NCBI RefSeq assembly: GCF_052857255.1
Contig: NW_027526669.1
Coordinates: 62,001-126,000, forward strand
Length of the DNA stretch: 64,000 nt
Reading direction: 5' to 3'
Source of the DNA: Amblyomma americanum
Taxonomy: Eukaryota > Arthropoda > Arachnida > Ixodida > Ixodidae
Positions 1 through 12,342 of this stretch are shown here, one piece after another. Position 1 is the first letter of the stretch. Each line of letters opens with the position of its first letter. Under the pieces are notes generated by a model, which was given only the letters and a program-made list of their open reading frames with translations, made no database searches and was not told the origin of the DNA. Position numbers and translations under genes: made by a program.

Positions 1-1959
1 TGCGCGAAAACTTGTATTCTGGCTCAAAACAACGGGATACATCGTTTTAGATAGAAACTAGCAAGATTCACGAGCATCGATTTTACACGTCGTCGAAGAG
101 TACACGAGAGAAAGGTGTAAACGTTTTCTCTCAGAACTGCGCGAAAAAAGGTATTCCGGCACAAAAAACGGGATACATCGTTTTAGATCAAAACTAGCAA
201 GACTCACGAGCATCGATTTTACAAGTCTTCGAAGAGTAGAAGAGAGAAAGGTGTAAACTTTTTCTCTCAGAACTGCGCGAAAACTTGTATTCCGGCTCAA
301 AACAACAGGATACATCGTTTTAGATTGAAACTAGCAAGATTCACGAGCATCGATTTTACAAGTCCTCGAAGACTAGACGAGAGAAAGGTGTAAACTTTTT
401 CTCTCAGAACTGCGCGAAAACTTCTATTCCAGCTCAAAACAACGAGATACATCGTTGTAGATCGAAACTAGCAAGATTCACGAGCATCGATTTTACAAGT
501 CGTCGAAGATTAGACGAGAGAAAGGTGTAAACTTTTTCTCTCAGAACTGCGCGAAAACTTCTATTCCAGCTCAAAACAACGGGATATATCGTTTTAGATC
601 GAAAGTAGCAAGATTCACGAGCATCGATTTTACAAGTCGTCGAAGAGTAGACGAGAGAAAGGTGTAAACGTTTTCTCTCAGAACTGCACGAAAACTTGTA
701 TTCCGGCTCAAAACAACGGGGTACATCGTTTTAGATCCAAACTAGCAAGATTCACGAGCATCGATTTTACAAGTCCTTGAAGAGTAGACGAGAGAAAGGT
801 GTAAACTTTTTCTCTCAGAACTGCGCGAAAAGTGGTATTCCGGCTCAAAAAATGGGATAGATCGTTTTAGATCGAAACTAGCAAGACTCACGAGCATCGA
901 TTTTACAAGTCTTCGAAGAGTAGAAGAGAGAAAGGTGTAAACGTTTTCTCTCAGAACTGCGCGAAAACTTGTATTCCAGCTCAAAACAACGAGATACATC
1001 GTTGTAGATCGAAACTAGCAAGATTCACGAGCATCGAGTTTACAAGTCCTCGAAGAGTAGACGAGAGAAAGGTGTAAACTTTTTCTCTCAGAACTGCGCG
1101 AAAACTTCTATTCCAGCTAAAAACAACGAGATACATCGTTTTAGATCGAAACTAGCAGGATTCACGAGCATCGATATTACAAGTCGTCGAAGAGTAGACG
1201 AGAGAAAGGTCTAAACTTTTTCTCTCAGAACTGCGCGAAAACTTGTATTCTGGCTCAAAACAACGGGATACAACGTTTTAGATCGAAACTAGCAAGATTC
1301 ACGAGCATCGATTTTACACGTCGTCGAAGAGTACACGAGAGAAAGGTGTAAACGTTTTCTCTCAGAACTGCGCGAAAAGTGGTATTCCGGCTCAAAAAAC
1401 GGGATACATCGTTTTAGATCAAAACTAGCAAGACTCACGAGCATCGATTTTACAAGTCTTCGAAGAGTAGAAGAGAGAAAGGTGTAAACTTTTTCTCTCA
1501 GAACTGCGCGAAAACTTGTATTCCGGCTCAAAACAACAGGATACATCGTTGTAGATCGAAACTAGCAAGATTCACGAGCATCGATTTTACAAGTCGTCGA
1601 AGATTAGACAAGAGAAAGGTGTAAACTTTTTCTCTCAGAACTGCGCGAAAACTTCTATTCCAGCTCAAAACAACGAGATACATCGTTGTAGATCGAAACT
1701 AGCAAGATTCACGAGCATCGATTTTACAAGTCCTCGAAGAGTAGACGAGAGAAAGGTGTAAACTTTTTCTCTCAGAACTGCGCGAAAACTTCTATTCTAG
1801 CTCAAAACAACGAGATACATCGTTGTAGATCGAAACTAGCAAGATTCACGAGCATCGATTTTACAAGTCCTCGAAGAGTAGACGAGAGAAAGGTGTAAAC
1901 TTTTTCTCTCAGAAATGTGCGAAAACTTCTATTCCAGCTCAAAACAACGAGATTTTTAG

Positions 1960-2850
1960 ATCGAAACTAGCAGGATTCACGAGCATCGATATTACAAGTC
2001 GTCGAAGAGTAGACGAGAGAAAGGTCTAAACTTTTTCTCTCAGAACTGCGCGAAAACTTGTATTCTGGCTCAAAACAACGGGATACATCGTTTTAGATCG
2101 AAACTAGCAAGATTCACGAGCATCGATATTACACGTCGTCGAAGAGTACACGAGAGAAAGGTGTAAACGTTTTCTCTCAGAACTGCGCGAAAACTTGTAT
2201 ACCGGCTCAAAAAAAACGGGATACATCGTTTTAGATCGAAACTAGCAAGATTCACGAGCATAGATTTTACAAGTCGTCGAAGAGTATACGAGAGAAAGGT
2301 GTAAACTTTTTCTCTCAGAACTGCGCGAAAACTTGTATTCCGGCTCAAAACAACGGGATACATCGTTTTAGATCGAAACCAGCAAGATTCACGAGCATCG
2401 ATTTTACAAGTCGTCGAAGAGTAGACGAGAGAAAGGTGTAAACTTTTTCTCTCAGAACTGCGCCAAAACTTGTATTCCGGCTCAAAACAACGGGATACAT
2501 CGTTTTAGATCGAAACTAGCAAGATTCACGAGCATCGATTTTACAAGTCGTCGAAGAGTACTCGAGAGAAAGGTGGAAAATTTTTCTCTTAGAACTGCGC
2601 GAAAACTTGTATTCCGGCTCAAAACAACGGTATACATTGTTTTAGCTCGAAACTAGCAAGATTCACGAGCATCGATTTTACAAGTTGTCGAATACTAGAC
2701 GAGAGAAAGATGTGAACTTTTTCTCAGAACAGCGCAAAAACTTGTATTCCGGCTCAAAACAACGGGATTCATCGTTTTAGATCGAAACTAGCAAGATTCA
2801 CTAGCATCAATTTTACAAGTCCTCGAAGAGTAGACGAGAGAAAGGTGAAA
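1960..2850 (+). repeat. Duplicated segment A, copy 1 (offset about 1.92 kb)
   Basis: This segment matches about 3,878-4,771 at an offset of 1,918-1,921 bp, or 14 monomers. Shared rare states include CTTGTATACCGG with a long A run, GCGCCAAAAC, GTACTCGAGAG with GGTGGAAA, CGAATACTAGACG and ACAGCGCAAAAAC. Small differences between copies include A8 directly before CGGG here versus A8 then CAACGGG in copy 2. The 5' edge is blurred by a 6-nt deletion near 1,950 (GATTTTTAG for GATACATCGTTTTAG). Confidence 0.75.
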
Positions 2851-3553
2851 ACTTTTTCTCTCAGAACTGCGCGAAAAGTTGTATTCCGGCTCAAAAAAAC
2901 GGGATACATCGTTTTAGATCGAAACTAGCAAGAATCACGAGCATCGATTTTGCAAGTCTTCGAAGAGTAGACGAGAGAAAGGTGTAAACGTTTTCTCTCA
3001 GAACTGCGCGAAAACTTGTATTCCGGCTCAAAAAAAAACGGGATACATTGTTTTAGATCGAAACTAGCAAGATTCACGAGCATCGATTTTACAAGTCCTC
3101 GAAGAGTAGACGAGAGAAAGGCGTAAACTTTTTCTCTCAGAACTGCGCGAAAACTTCTATTCCAGCTCAAAACAACAGGATACATCGTTGTAGATCGAAA
3201 CTAGCAAGATATACGAGCATTGATTTTACAAGTCGTCGAAGAGTAGACGAGAGAAAGGTGTAAACGTTTTCTTTCAGAACTGCACGAAAACTTGTATTCC
3301 GGCTCAAAACAACGGGGTACATCGTTTTAGATCCAAACTAGCAAGATTCACGAGCATCGATTTTACAAGTCCTTGAAGAGTAGACGAGAGAAAGTGAAAA
3401 CTTTTTTTCTCAGAACTGCGCAAAAAGTGGTATTCCGGCTCAAAAAACGGGATACATCGTTTTAGATCGAAACTAGCCAGACTCACGAGCATCGATTTTA
3501 CAAGTCTTCGAAGAGTAGAAGAGAGAAAGGTGTAAACTTTTTCTCTCAGAACT

Positions 3554-3830
3554 GCGTCGGAACTTGTATTCCGGCTCAGAACAACGGGTTACATCGTTTT
3601 AGATCGAAACTAGCAGGATTCACGAGCATCGATATTACAAGTCGTCGAAGAGTAGACGAGAGAAAGGTCTAAACTTTTTCTCTCAGAACTGCGCGAAAAC
3701 TTGTATACCGGCTCAAAAAAAACGGGATACATCGTTTTAGATCGAAACTAGCAAGATTCACGAGCATAGATTTTACAAGTCGTCGAAGAGTATACGAGAG
3801 AAAGGTGTAAACTTTTTCTCTCAGAACTGC
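3554..3830 (+). repeat. Two-monomer duplication marked by GCGTCGGAAC
   Basis: The unusual string GCGTCGGAAC, with CTCAGAACAACGGGTTAC after it, starts at 3,554 and again at 3,829. The 275-bp spacing is two monomers. The consensus at this point is GCGCGAAAAC, and I noticed the altered form nowhere else. It therefore marks a local dimer duplication within block 1. Confidence 0.7.
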
Positions 3831-3877
3831 GTCGGAACTTGTATTCCGGCTCAGAACAACGGGTTACATCGTTTTAG

Positions 3878-4771
3878 ATCGAAACTAGCAGGATTCACGA
3901 GCATCTATATTACAAGTCGTCGAAGAGTAGACGAGAGAAAGGTCTAAACTTTTTCTCTCAGAACTGCGCGAAAACTTGTATTCTGGCTCAAAACAACGGG
4001 ATACATCGTTTTAGATCGAAACTAGCAAGATTCACGAGCATCGATTTTACACGTCGTCGAAGAGTACACGAGAGAAAGGTGTAAACGTTTTCTCTCAGAA
4101 CTGCGCGAAAACTTGTATACCGGCTCAAAAAAAACAACGGGATACATCGTTTTAGATCGAAACTAGCAAGATTCACGAGAATAGATTTTACAAGTCGTCG
4201 AAGAGTATACGAGAGAAAGGTGTAAACTTTTTCTCTCAGAACTGCGCGAAAACTTGTATTCCGGCTCAAAACAACGGGATACATCGTTTTAGATCGAAAC
4301 GAGCAAGATTCACGAGCATCGATTTTACAAGTCGTCGAAGAGTAGACGAGAGAAAGGTGTAAACTTTTTCTCTCAGAACTGCGCCAAAACTTGTATTCCG
4401 GCTCAAAACAACGGGATACATCGTTTTAGATCGAAACTAGCAAGATTTACGAGCACCGATTTTACAAGTCGTCGAAGAGTACTCGAGAGAAAGGTGGAAA
4501 CTTTTTCTCTTAGAACTGCGCGAAAACTTGTATTCCGGCTCAAAACAACGGTATACATTGTTTTAGCTCGAAACTAGCAAGATTCACGAGCATCGATTTT
4601 ACAAGTTGTCGAATACTAGACGAGAGAAAGGTGTGAACGTTTTCTCAGAACAGCGCAAAAACTTGTATTCCGGCTCAAAACAACGGGATTCATAGTTTTA
4701 GATCGAAACTAGCAAGATTCACGAGCATCAATTTTACAAGTCCTCGAAGAGTAGACGAGAGAAAGGCGTAA
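3878..4771 (+). repeat. Duplicated segment A, copy 2
   Basis: Second copy of 1,960-2,850. It differs by scattered substitutions such as GGGATTCATAG for GGGATTCATCG near 4,690, and by a CAA-containing version of the A-rich stretch. Similarity to copy 1 ends near the cytosine of GAAAGGCG at about 4,765, where the next duplicated block begins. Confidence 0.75.
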
Positions 4772-4789
4772 ACTTTTTCTCTCAGAACT

Positions 4790-7660
4790 GCGCGAAAACT
4801 TCTATTCCAGTTCAAAACAACAGGATACATCGTTGTAGATCGAAACTAGCAAGATATACGAGCGTTGATTTTACAAGTCGTCGAAGAGTAGACGAGAGAA
4901 AGGTGTAAACTTTTTCTCTCAGAACTGCGCCAAAACTTGTATTCCGGCTAAAAAAATGGGATACATCGTTTTAGATCGAAACTAGCAAGATTCACGAGCA
5001 TCGATTTTACAAGTCCTCGAAGAGTAGACGAGAGAAAGGTGTAAACTTTTTCTCTCAGAACTGCACGAAAACTTGTATTCCGGCTCAAAACAACGGGATA
5101 CATCATTTTAGATCGAAACTAGCAAGACTCACGAGCATCGATTTTACAAGTCTTCGAAGAGTAGACGAGAGAAAGGTGTAATCTTTTTCTCTCAGAACTG
5201 CGCGAAAACTTGTTTTCCGGCTCAAAACAACAGGATACATCGTTTTAGATCAAAACTAGCAAGATTCACGAGCATCGATTTTACAAGTCGTCGAAGAGTA
5301 GACGAGAGAAAGGTGTAAACTTTTTCTCTCAGAACTGCGCGAAAACTTGTATTCCGGCTCAAAACAACGGGATATATCGTTTTAGATCGAAAGTAGCAAG
5401 ATTCACGAGCATCGATTTTACAAGTCGTCGAAGAGTAGACGAGAGAAAGGTGTAAACGTTTTCTCTCAGAACTGCGCGAAAACTTCTATTCCGGCTCAAA
5501 ACAACGGGGTACATCGTTTTAGATCGAAACTAGCAAGATTCACGAGCATCGATATTACAAGTCGTCGAAGAGTAGACGAGAGAAAGGTCTAAACTTTTTC
5601 TCTCAGAACTGCGCGAAAACGTGTATTCTGGCTCAAAACAACGGGATACATCGTTTTAGATCGAAACTAGCAAGATTCACGAGCATCGATTTTACACGTC
5701 GTCGAAGAGTACACGAGAGAAAGGTGTAAACGTTTTCTCTCAGAACTGCGCGAAAAGTGGTATTCCGGCTCAAAAAACGGGATACATCGTTTTAGATCGA
5801 AACTAGCAAGACTCACGAGCATCAATTTTACAAGTCCTGGAAGAGTAGACGAGAGAAAGGCGTAAACTTTTTCTCTCAGAACTGCGCGAAAACTTCTATT
5901 CCAGCTCAAAACAACAGGATACATCGTTGTAGATCGAAACTACCAAGATATACGAGCATCGATTCTACAAGTCCTCGAAGAGTAGACGAGAGAAAGGTGT
6001 AAACTTTTTCTCTCAGAACTGCACGAAAACTTGTATTCCGGCTCAAAACAACGGGATACATCGTTTTAGATCGAAACTAGCAAGACTCACGAGCATCGAT
6101 TTTACAAGTCTTCGAAGAGTAGACGAGAGAAAGGTGTAAACTTTTTCTCTCAGAACTGCGCGAAAACTTGTATTCCGGCTCAAAACAACAGGATACATCG
6201 TTTTAGATCGAAACTAGCATGATTCACGAGCATTGATTTTACAAGTCGTCGAAGAGTAGACGAGAGAAAGGTGTAAACTTTTTCTCTCAGAACTGCGCGA
6301 AAACATGTATTCCGGCTCAAAACAACGGGCTATATCGTTTTAGATCGAAAGTAGCAAGATTCACGAGCATCGATTTTACAAGTCGTCGAAGAGTAGACGA
6401 GAGAAAGGTGTAAACGTTTTCTCTCAGAACTGCACGAAAACTTGTATTCCGGCTCAAAACAACGGGGTACATCGTTTTAGATCCAAACTAGTAAGATTCA
6501 CGAGCATCGATTTTACAAGTCCTTGAAGAGTAGACGAGAGAAAGGTGTAAACGTTTTCTCTCAGAACTGCGCGAAAAGTGGTATTCCGGCTCAAAAAACG
6601 GGATAGATCGTTTTAGATCGAAACTAGCAAGACTCACGAGCATCGATTTTACAAGTCTTCGAAGAGTAGAAGAGAGAAAGGTGTAAACTTTTTCTCTCAG
6701 AACTGCGCGAAAACTTCTATTCCAGCTCAAAACAACGAGATACATCGTTTTAGATCGAAACTAGCAGGATTCACGAGCATCGATATTACAAGTCGTCGAA
6801 GAGTAGACGAGAGAAAGGTCTAAACTTTTTCTCTCAGAACTGTGCGAAAACTTGTATTCTGGCTCAAAACAACGGGATACATCGTTTTAGATCGAAACTA
6901 GCAAGATTCACGAGCATCGATTTTACACGTCGTCGAAGAGTACACGAGAGAAAGGTGTAAACGTTTTCTCTCAGAACTGCGCGAAAAGTGGTATTCCGGC
7001 TCAAAAAACGGGATACATCGTTTTAGATTGAAACTAGCAAGACTCACGAGCATAAATTTTACAAGTCCTCGAAGAGTAGACGAGAGAAAGGCGTAAACTT
7101 TTTCTCTCAGAACTGCGCGAAAACTTCTATTCCAGCTCAAAACAACAGGATACATCGTTGTAGATCGAAACTAGCAAGATATACGAGCATTGATTTTACA
7201 AGTCGTCGAAGAGTAGACGAGAGAAAGGTGTAAACTTTTTCTCTCAGAACTGCGCCAAAACTTGTATTCCGGCTAAAAAAATGGGATACATCGTTTTAGA
7301 TCGAAACTAGCAAGATTCACGAGCATCGATTCTACAAGTCCTCGAAGAGTAGACGAGAGAAAGGTGTAAACTTTTTCTCTCAGAACTGCACGAAAACTTG
7401 TATTCCGGCTCAAAACAACGGGATACATCGTTTTAGATCGAAACTAGCAAGACTCACGAGCATCGATTTTACAAGTCTTCGAAGAGTAGACGAGAGAAAG
7501 GTGTAAACTTTTTCTCTCAGAACTGCGCGAAAACTTGTATTCCGGCTCAAAACAACAGGATACATCGTTTTAGATCGAAACTACCAAGATTCACAGCATC
7601 GATTTTACAAGTCGTCGAAGAGTAGACGAGAGAAAGGTGTAAACTTTTTCTCTCAGAACT
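4790..7660 (+). repeat. 21-monomer tandem duplication, copy 1
   Basis: This segment is repeated immediately downstream at an offset of 2,871 bp, changing to 2,873 bp after a 2-nt A-run difference. Shared diagnostic states in the same order include TTCAAAACAACAGG, GGCTAAAAAAATGGG, GGGATACATCATTTTAG, GGTGTAATCTTT, TTGTTTTCCGG, GGGCTATATCG, CAAACTAGTAAG and the 1-nt deletion GATTCACAGCATCG. With 21 monomers sharing order and private mutations, this is a young duplication relative to monomer divergence. Confidence 0.88.
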
Positions 7661-10533
7661 GCGCGAAAACTTCTATTCCAGTTCAAAACAACAGGATACA
7701 TCGTTGTAGATCGAAACTAGCAAGATATACGAGCATTGATTTTACAAGTCGTCGAAGAGTAGACGAGAGAAAGGTGTAAACTTTTTCTCTCAGAACTGCG
7801 CCAAAACTTGTATTCCGGCTAAAAAAAAATGGGATACATCGTTTTAGATCGAAACTAGCAAGATTCACGAGCATCGATTTTACAAGTCCTCGAAGAGTAG
7901 ACGAGAGAAAGGTGTAAACTTTTTCTCTCAGAACTGCACGAAAACTTGTATTCCGGCTCAAAACAACGGGATACATCATTTTAGATCGAAACTAGCAAGA
8001 CTCACGAGCATCGATTTTACAAGTCTTCGAAGAGTAGACGAGAGAAAGGTGTAATCTTTTTCTCTCAGAACTGCGCGAAAACTTGTTTTCCGGCTCAAAA
8101 CAACAGGATACATCGTTTTAGATCAAAACTAGCAAGATTCACGAGCATCGATTTTACAAGTCGTCGAAGAGTAGACGAGAGAAAGGTGTAAACTTTTTCT
8201 CTCAGAACTGCGCGAAAACTTGTATTCCGGCTCAAAACAACGGGATATATCGTTTTAGATCGAAAGTAGCAAGATTCACGAGCATCGATTTTACAAGTCG
8301 TCGAAGAGTAGACGAGAGAAAGGTGTAAACGTTTTCTCTCTGAACTGCGCGAAAACTTCTATTCCGGCTCAAAACAACGGGGTACATCGTTTTAGATCGA
8401 AACTAGCAAGATTCACGAGCATCGATATTACAAGTCGTCGAAGAGTAGACGAGAGAAAGGTCTAAACTTTTTCTCTCAGAACTGCGCGAAAACGTGTATT
8501 CTGGCTCAAAACAACGGGATACATCGTTTTAGATCGAAACTAGCAAGATTCACGAGCATCGATTTTACACGTCGTCGAAGAGTACACGAGAGAAAGGTGT
8601 AAACGTTTTCTCTCAGAACTGCGCGAAAAGTGGTATTCCGGCTCAAAAAACGGGATACATCGTTTTAGATCGAAACTAGCAAGACTCACGAGCATCAATT
8701 TTACAAGTCCTGGAAGAGTAGACGAGAGAAAGGCGTAAACTTTTTCTCTCAGAACTGCGCGAAAACTTCTATTCCAGCTCAAAACAACAGGATACATCGT
8801 TGTAGATCGAAACTACCAAGATATACGAGCATCGATTCTACAAGTCCTCGAAGAGTAGACGAGAGAAAGGTGTAAACTTTTTCTCTCAGAACTGCACCAA
8901 AACTTGTATTCCGGCTCAAAACAACGGGATACATCGTTTTAGATCGAAACTAGCAAGACTCACGAGCATCAATTTTACAAGTCTTCGAAGAGTAGACGAG
9001 AGAAAGGTGTAAACTTTTTCTCTCAGAACTGCGCGAAAACTTGTATTCCGGCTCAAAACAACAGGATACATCGTTTTAGATCGAAACTAGCATGATTCAC
9101 GAGCATTGATTTTACAAGTCGTCGAAGAGTAGACGAGAGAAAGGTGTAAACTTTTTCTCTCAGAACTGCGCGAAAACTTGTATTCCGGCTCAAAACAACG
9201 GGCTATATCGTTTTAGATCGAAAGTAGCAAGATTCACGAGCATCGATTTTACAAGTCGTCGAAGAGTAGACGAGAGAAAGGTGTAAACGTTTTCTCTCAG
9301 AACTGCACGAAAACTTGTATTCCGGCTCAAAACAACGGGGTACATCGTTTTAGATCCAAACTAGTAAGATTCACGAGCATCGATTTTACAAGTCCTTGAA
9401 GAGTAGACGAGAGAAAGGTGTAAACGTTTTCTCTCAGAACTGCGCGAAAAGTGGTATTCCGGCTCAAAAAACGGGATAGATCGTTTTAGATCGAAACTAG
9501 CAAGACTCACGAGCATCGATTTTACAAGTCTTCGAAGAGTAGAAGAGAGAAAGGTGTAAACTTTTTCTCTCAGAACTGCGCGAAAACTTCTATTCCAGCT
9601 CAAAACAACGAGATACATCGTTTTAGATCGAAACTAGCAGGATTCACGAGCATCGATATTACAAGTCGTCGAAGAGTAGACGAGAGAAAGGTCTAAACTT
9701 TTTCTCTCAGAACTGTGCGAAAACTTGTATTCTGGCTCAAAACAACGGGATACATCGTTTTAGATCGAAACTAGCAAGATTCACGAGCATCGATTTTACA
9801 CGTCGTCGAAGAGTACACGAGAGAAAGGTGTAAACGTTTTCTCTCAGAACTGCGCGAAAAGTGGTATTCCGGCTCAAAAAACGGGATACATCGTTTTAGA
9901 TTGAAACTAGCAAGACTCACGAGCATAAATTTTACAAGTCCTCGAAGAGTAGACGAGAGAAAGGCGTAAACTTTTTCTCTCAGAACTGCGCGAAAACTTC
10001 TATTCCAGCTCAAAACAACAGGATACATCGTTGTAGATCGAAACTAGCAAGATATACGAGCATTGATTTTACAAGTCGTCGAAGAGTAGACGAGAGAAAG
10101 GTGTAAACTTTTTCTCTCAGAACTGCGCCAAAACTTGTATTCCGGCTAAAAAAATGGGATACATCGTTTTAGATCGAAACTAGCAAGATTCACGAGCATC
10201 GATTCTACAAGTCCTCGAAGAGTAGACGAGAGAAAGGTGTAAACTTTTTCTCTCAGAACTGCACGAAAACTTGTATTCCGGCTCAAAACAACGGGATACA
10301 TCGTTTTAGATCGAAACTAGCAAGACTCACGAGCATCGATTTTACAAGTCTTCGAAGAGTAGACGAGAGAAAGGTGTAAACTTTTTCTCTCAGAACTGCG
10401 CGAAAACTTGTATTCCGGCTCAAAACAACAGGATACATCGTTTTAGATCGAAACTAGCAAGATTCACAGCATCGATTTTACAAGTCGTCGAAGAGTAGAC
10501 GAGAGAAAGGTGTAAACTTTTTCTCTCAGAACT
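7661..10533 (+). repeat. 21-monomer tandem duplication, copy 2
   Basis: Adjacent second copy of 4,790-7,660, nearly identical by eye. Differences include A9 in GGCTAAAAAAAAATGGG (7,821-7,829), TCTGAACTGC at about 8,338, GCACCAAAAC at about 8,895, and GAAACTAGC versus GAAACTACC around 10,455. It ends where the sequence returns to the GGGCTATATCG monomers, starting a third, partial copy. Confidence 0.88.
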
Positions 10534-10975
10534 GCGCGAAAACTTGTATTCCGGCTCAAAACAACGGGCTATATCGTTTTAGATCGAAAGTAGCAAGATT
10601 CACGAGCATCGATTTTACAAGTCGTCGAAGAGTAGACGAGAGAAAGGTGTAAACGTTTTCTCTCAGAACTGCACGAAAACTTGTATTCCGGCTCAAAACA
10701 ACGGGGTACATCGTTTTAGATCCAAACTAGTAAGATTCACGAGCATCGATTTTACAAGTCCTTGAAGAGTAGACGAGAGAAAGGTGTAAACGTTTTCTCT
10801 CAGAACTGCGCGAAAAGTGGTATTCCGGCTCAAAAAACGGGATAGATCGTTTTAGATCGAAACTAGCAAGACTCACGAGCATCGATTTTACAAGTCTTCG
10901 AAGAGTAGAAGAGAGAAAGGTGTAAACTTTTTCTCTCAGAACTGCGCGAAAACTTCTATTCCAGCTCAAAACAAC
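10534..10975 (+). repeat. Partial third copy of the 21-monomer unit
   Basis: This stretch matches about 9,168-9,609 (offset 1,366 bp) and also the 6,300 region. It has the same GGGCTATATCG, GAAAGTAGC, CAAACTAGTAAG, CCTTGAAGAG and GGGATAGATCG run of three to four monomers. The match stops at about 10,975, where AACAACGAGATAC is replaced by AACAACGGGATAC followed by the type-e GTTTTAGGTTG monomer. Confidence 0.8.
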
Positions 10976-12342
10976 GGGATACATCGTTTTAGGTTGAAAC
11001 TAGCAAGATTCACGAGCATCGATTTTACAAGTCGTCGAATAGTGGACGAGAGAACGGTGTAAACTTTTTCTCTCAGAACGGCGCGAAAACTTGTATTCCG
11101 GCTCAAAACAACGGGATTCATCGTTTTAGATCGAAACTAGCAAGATTCACGAGCATCGATTTTACAAGTCCTCCAAGAGTAGACGAGAGAAAGGTGTAAA
11201 CTTTTACTCTCAGAACTGCGCGAAAACTTGTATTCCGGCTCAAAACAACGGGATATATCGTTTTAGATCGAAACCAGGAAGATTCACGAGCATCGATTTT
11301 ACAAGTCGTCGAAGAGTAGACGAGAGAAAGGTGTAAACGTTTTATCTCAGAACTTCGCGAAAACTTGTATTCCGGCTCAAAACAACGGGATACATCGTTT
11401 TAGATCGAAACTTGCAAGATTCACGAGCATCGATTTTACGTCGTCGAAGAGTAGACGAGAGAAAGGTGTAAACTTTTTCTCTCAGAACTGTGCGAAAACT
11501 TGTATTCCGGCTCAAAACAACGGGATACATCGTTTTAGATCGAAACCAGCAAGATTCACGAGCATCAATTTTACAAGTCGTCGAATAGTGGACGAGAGAA
11601 AGGTGTAAACTTTTTCTCTCAGAACTGCGCGAAAACTTGTATTGCGGCTCAAAAAACGGGATACATCGTTTTAGATCGAAACTAGCAAGATTCAAGGGCA
11701 TCGATTTTACAAGTCCTCGAAGAGTAGACGAGAGAAAGGTGTAAACTTTTTCTCTCGGAACTGCGCGAAAACTTGTATTCCGGCTCAAAACAACGAGATA
11801 CATCGTTTTAGATCGAAACTAGCAAGATTCACGAGCATCGATTTTACAAGTCGTCGAAGAGTAGACGAGAGAAAGGTGTAAACTTTTTCTCTCAGAACTG
11901 CGCGAAAACTTGTATTCCGGCTCAAAACAACGGGATACATCGTTTTAGATCGAAACCAGCAAGATTCACGAGCATCGATTTTACAAGTCGTCGAATAGTG
12001 GACGAGAGAAAGGTGTAAACTTTTTCTCTCAGAACTGCGCGAAAACTTGTATTGCGGCTCAAAAAACGGGATACATCGTTTTAGATCGAAACTAGCAAGA
12101 TTCAAGGGCATCGATTTTACAAGTCCTCGAAGAGTAGACGAGAGAAAGGTGTAAACTTTTTCTCTCGGAACTGCGCGAAAACTTGTATTCCGGCTCAAAA
12201 CAACGAGATACATCGTTTTAGATCGAAACTAGCAAGATTCACGAGCATCGATTTTACAAGTCGTCGAAGAGTAGACGAGAGAAAGGTGTAAACTTTTTCT
12301 CTCAGAACTGCGCGAAAACTTGTATTCCGGCTCAAAACAACG
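10976..12342 (+). repeat. 10-monomer HOR unit, order e f g a b c d b c d, copy 1
   Basis: Monomer types can be read directly. e has TTTTAGGTTGAAAC and GAGAACGG. f has AACGGCGCG, GGGATTCATC, CCTCCAAG and TTTTACTC. g has GGATATATCG, GAAACCAGG and CGTTTTATC. a has AACTTCGCG, GAAACTTGC and a 2-nt deletion giving TTTTACGTCG. b has GAAACCAGC and CGAATAGTGG. c has TATTGCGG, CTCAAAAAACGGG and TTCAAGGGC. d has CTCGGAAC and AACGAGATAC. The b-c-d trio is repeated within this unit. The next copy follows at 1,366 bp. Confidence 0.85.

Larger units (their letters stand above)
1..10975 (+). repeat. Block 1: mixed, divergent monomer region
   Basis: Monomers here are more mixed than elsewhere. Recurrent variants include CTTCTATTCCAGC, GAAAAGTGGTATTCC, AGACTCACGAG, GTCTTCGAAGAGTAGAAG, GATATTACAAG, GGTCTAAAC and GCAGGATTCACG. 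A-run length in the CTCAAAACAACGGG segment ranges from 4 to 9. The block has its own nested duplications (listed separately) and lacks the seven-type HOR that begins at about 10,976. The wide spread of variants suggests it is older or less homogenised than the rest. That is inferred by eye, not from a computed divergence. Confidence 0.85.

Noticed and set aside
11342..11803. Open reading frame of 153 codons on the minus strand, with near copies at 12,708, 14,347, 20,644, 27,598, 28,554 and 29,510
   Set aside because: It is satellite sequence read through three monomers. The same peptide segments recur in shifted frames, and the frame opens only where a monomer variant removes the TAG. There is no start context, domain or codon bias to support a gene.
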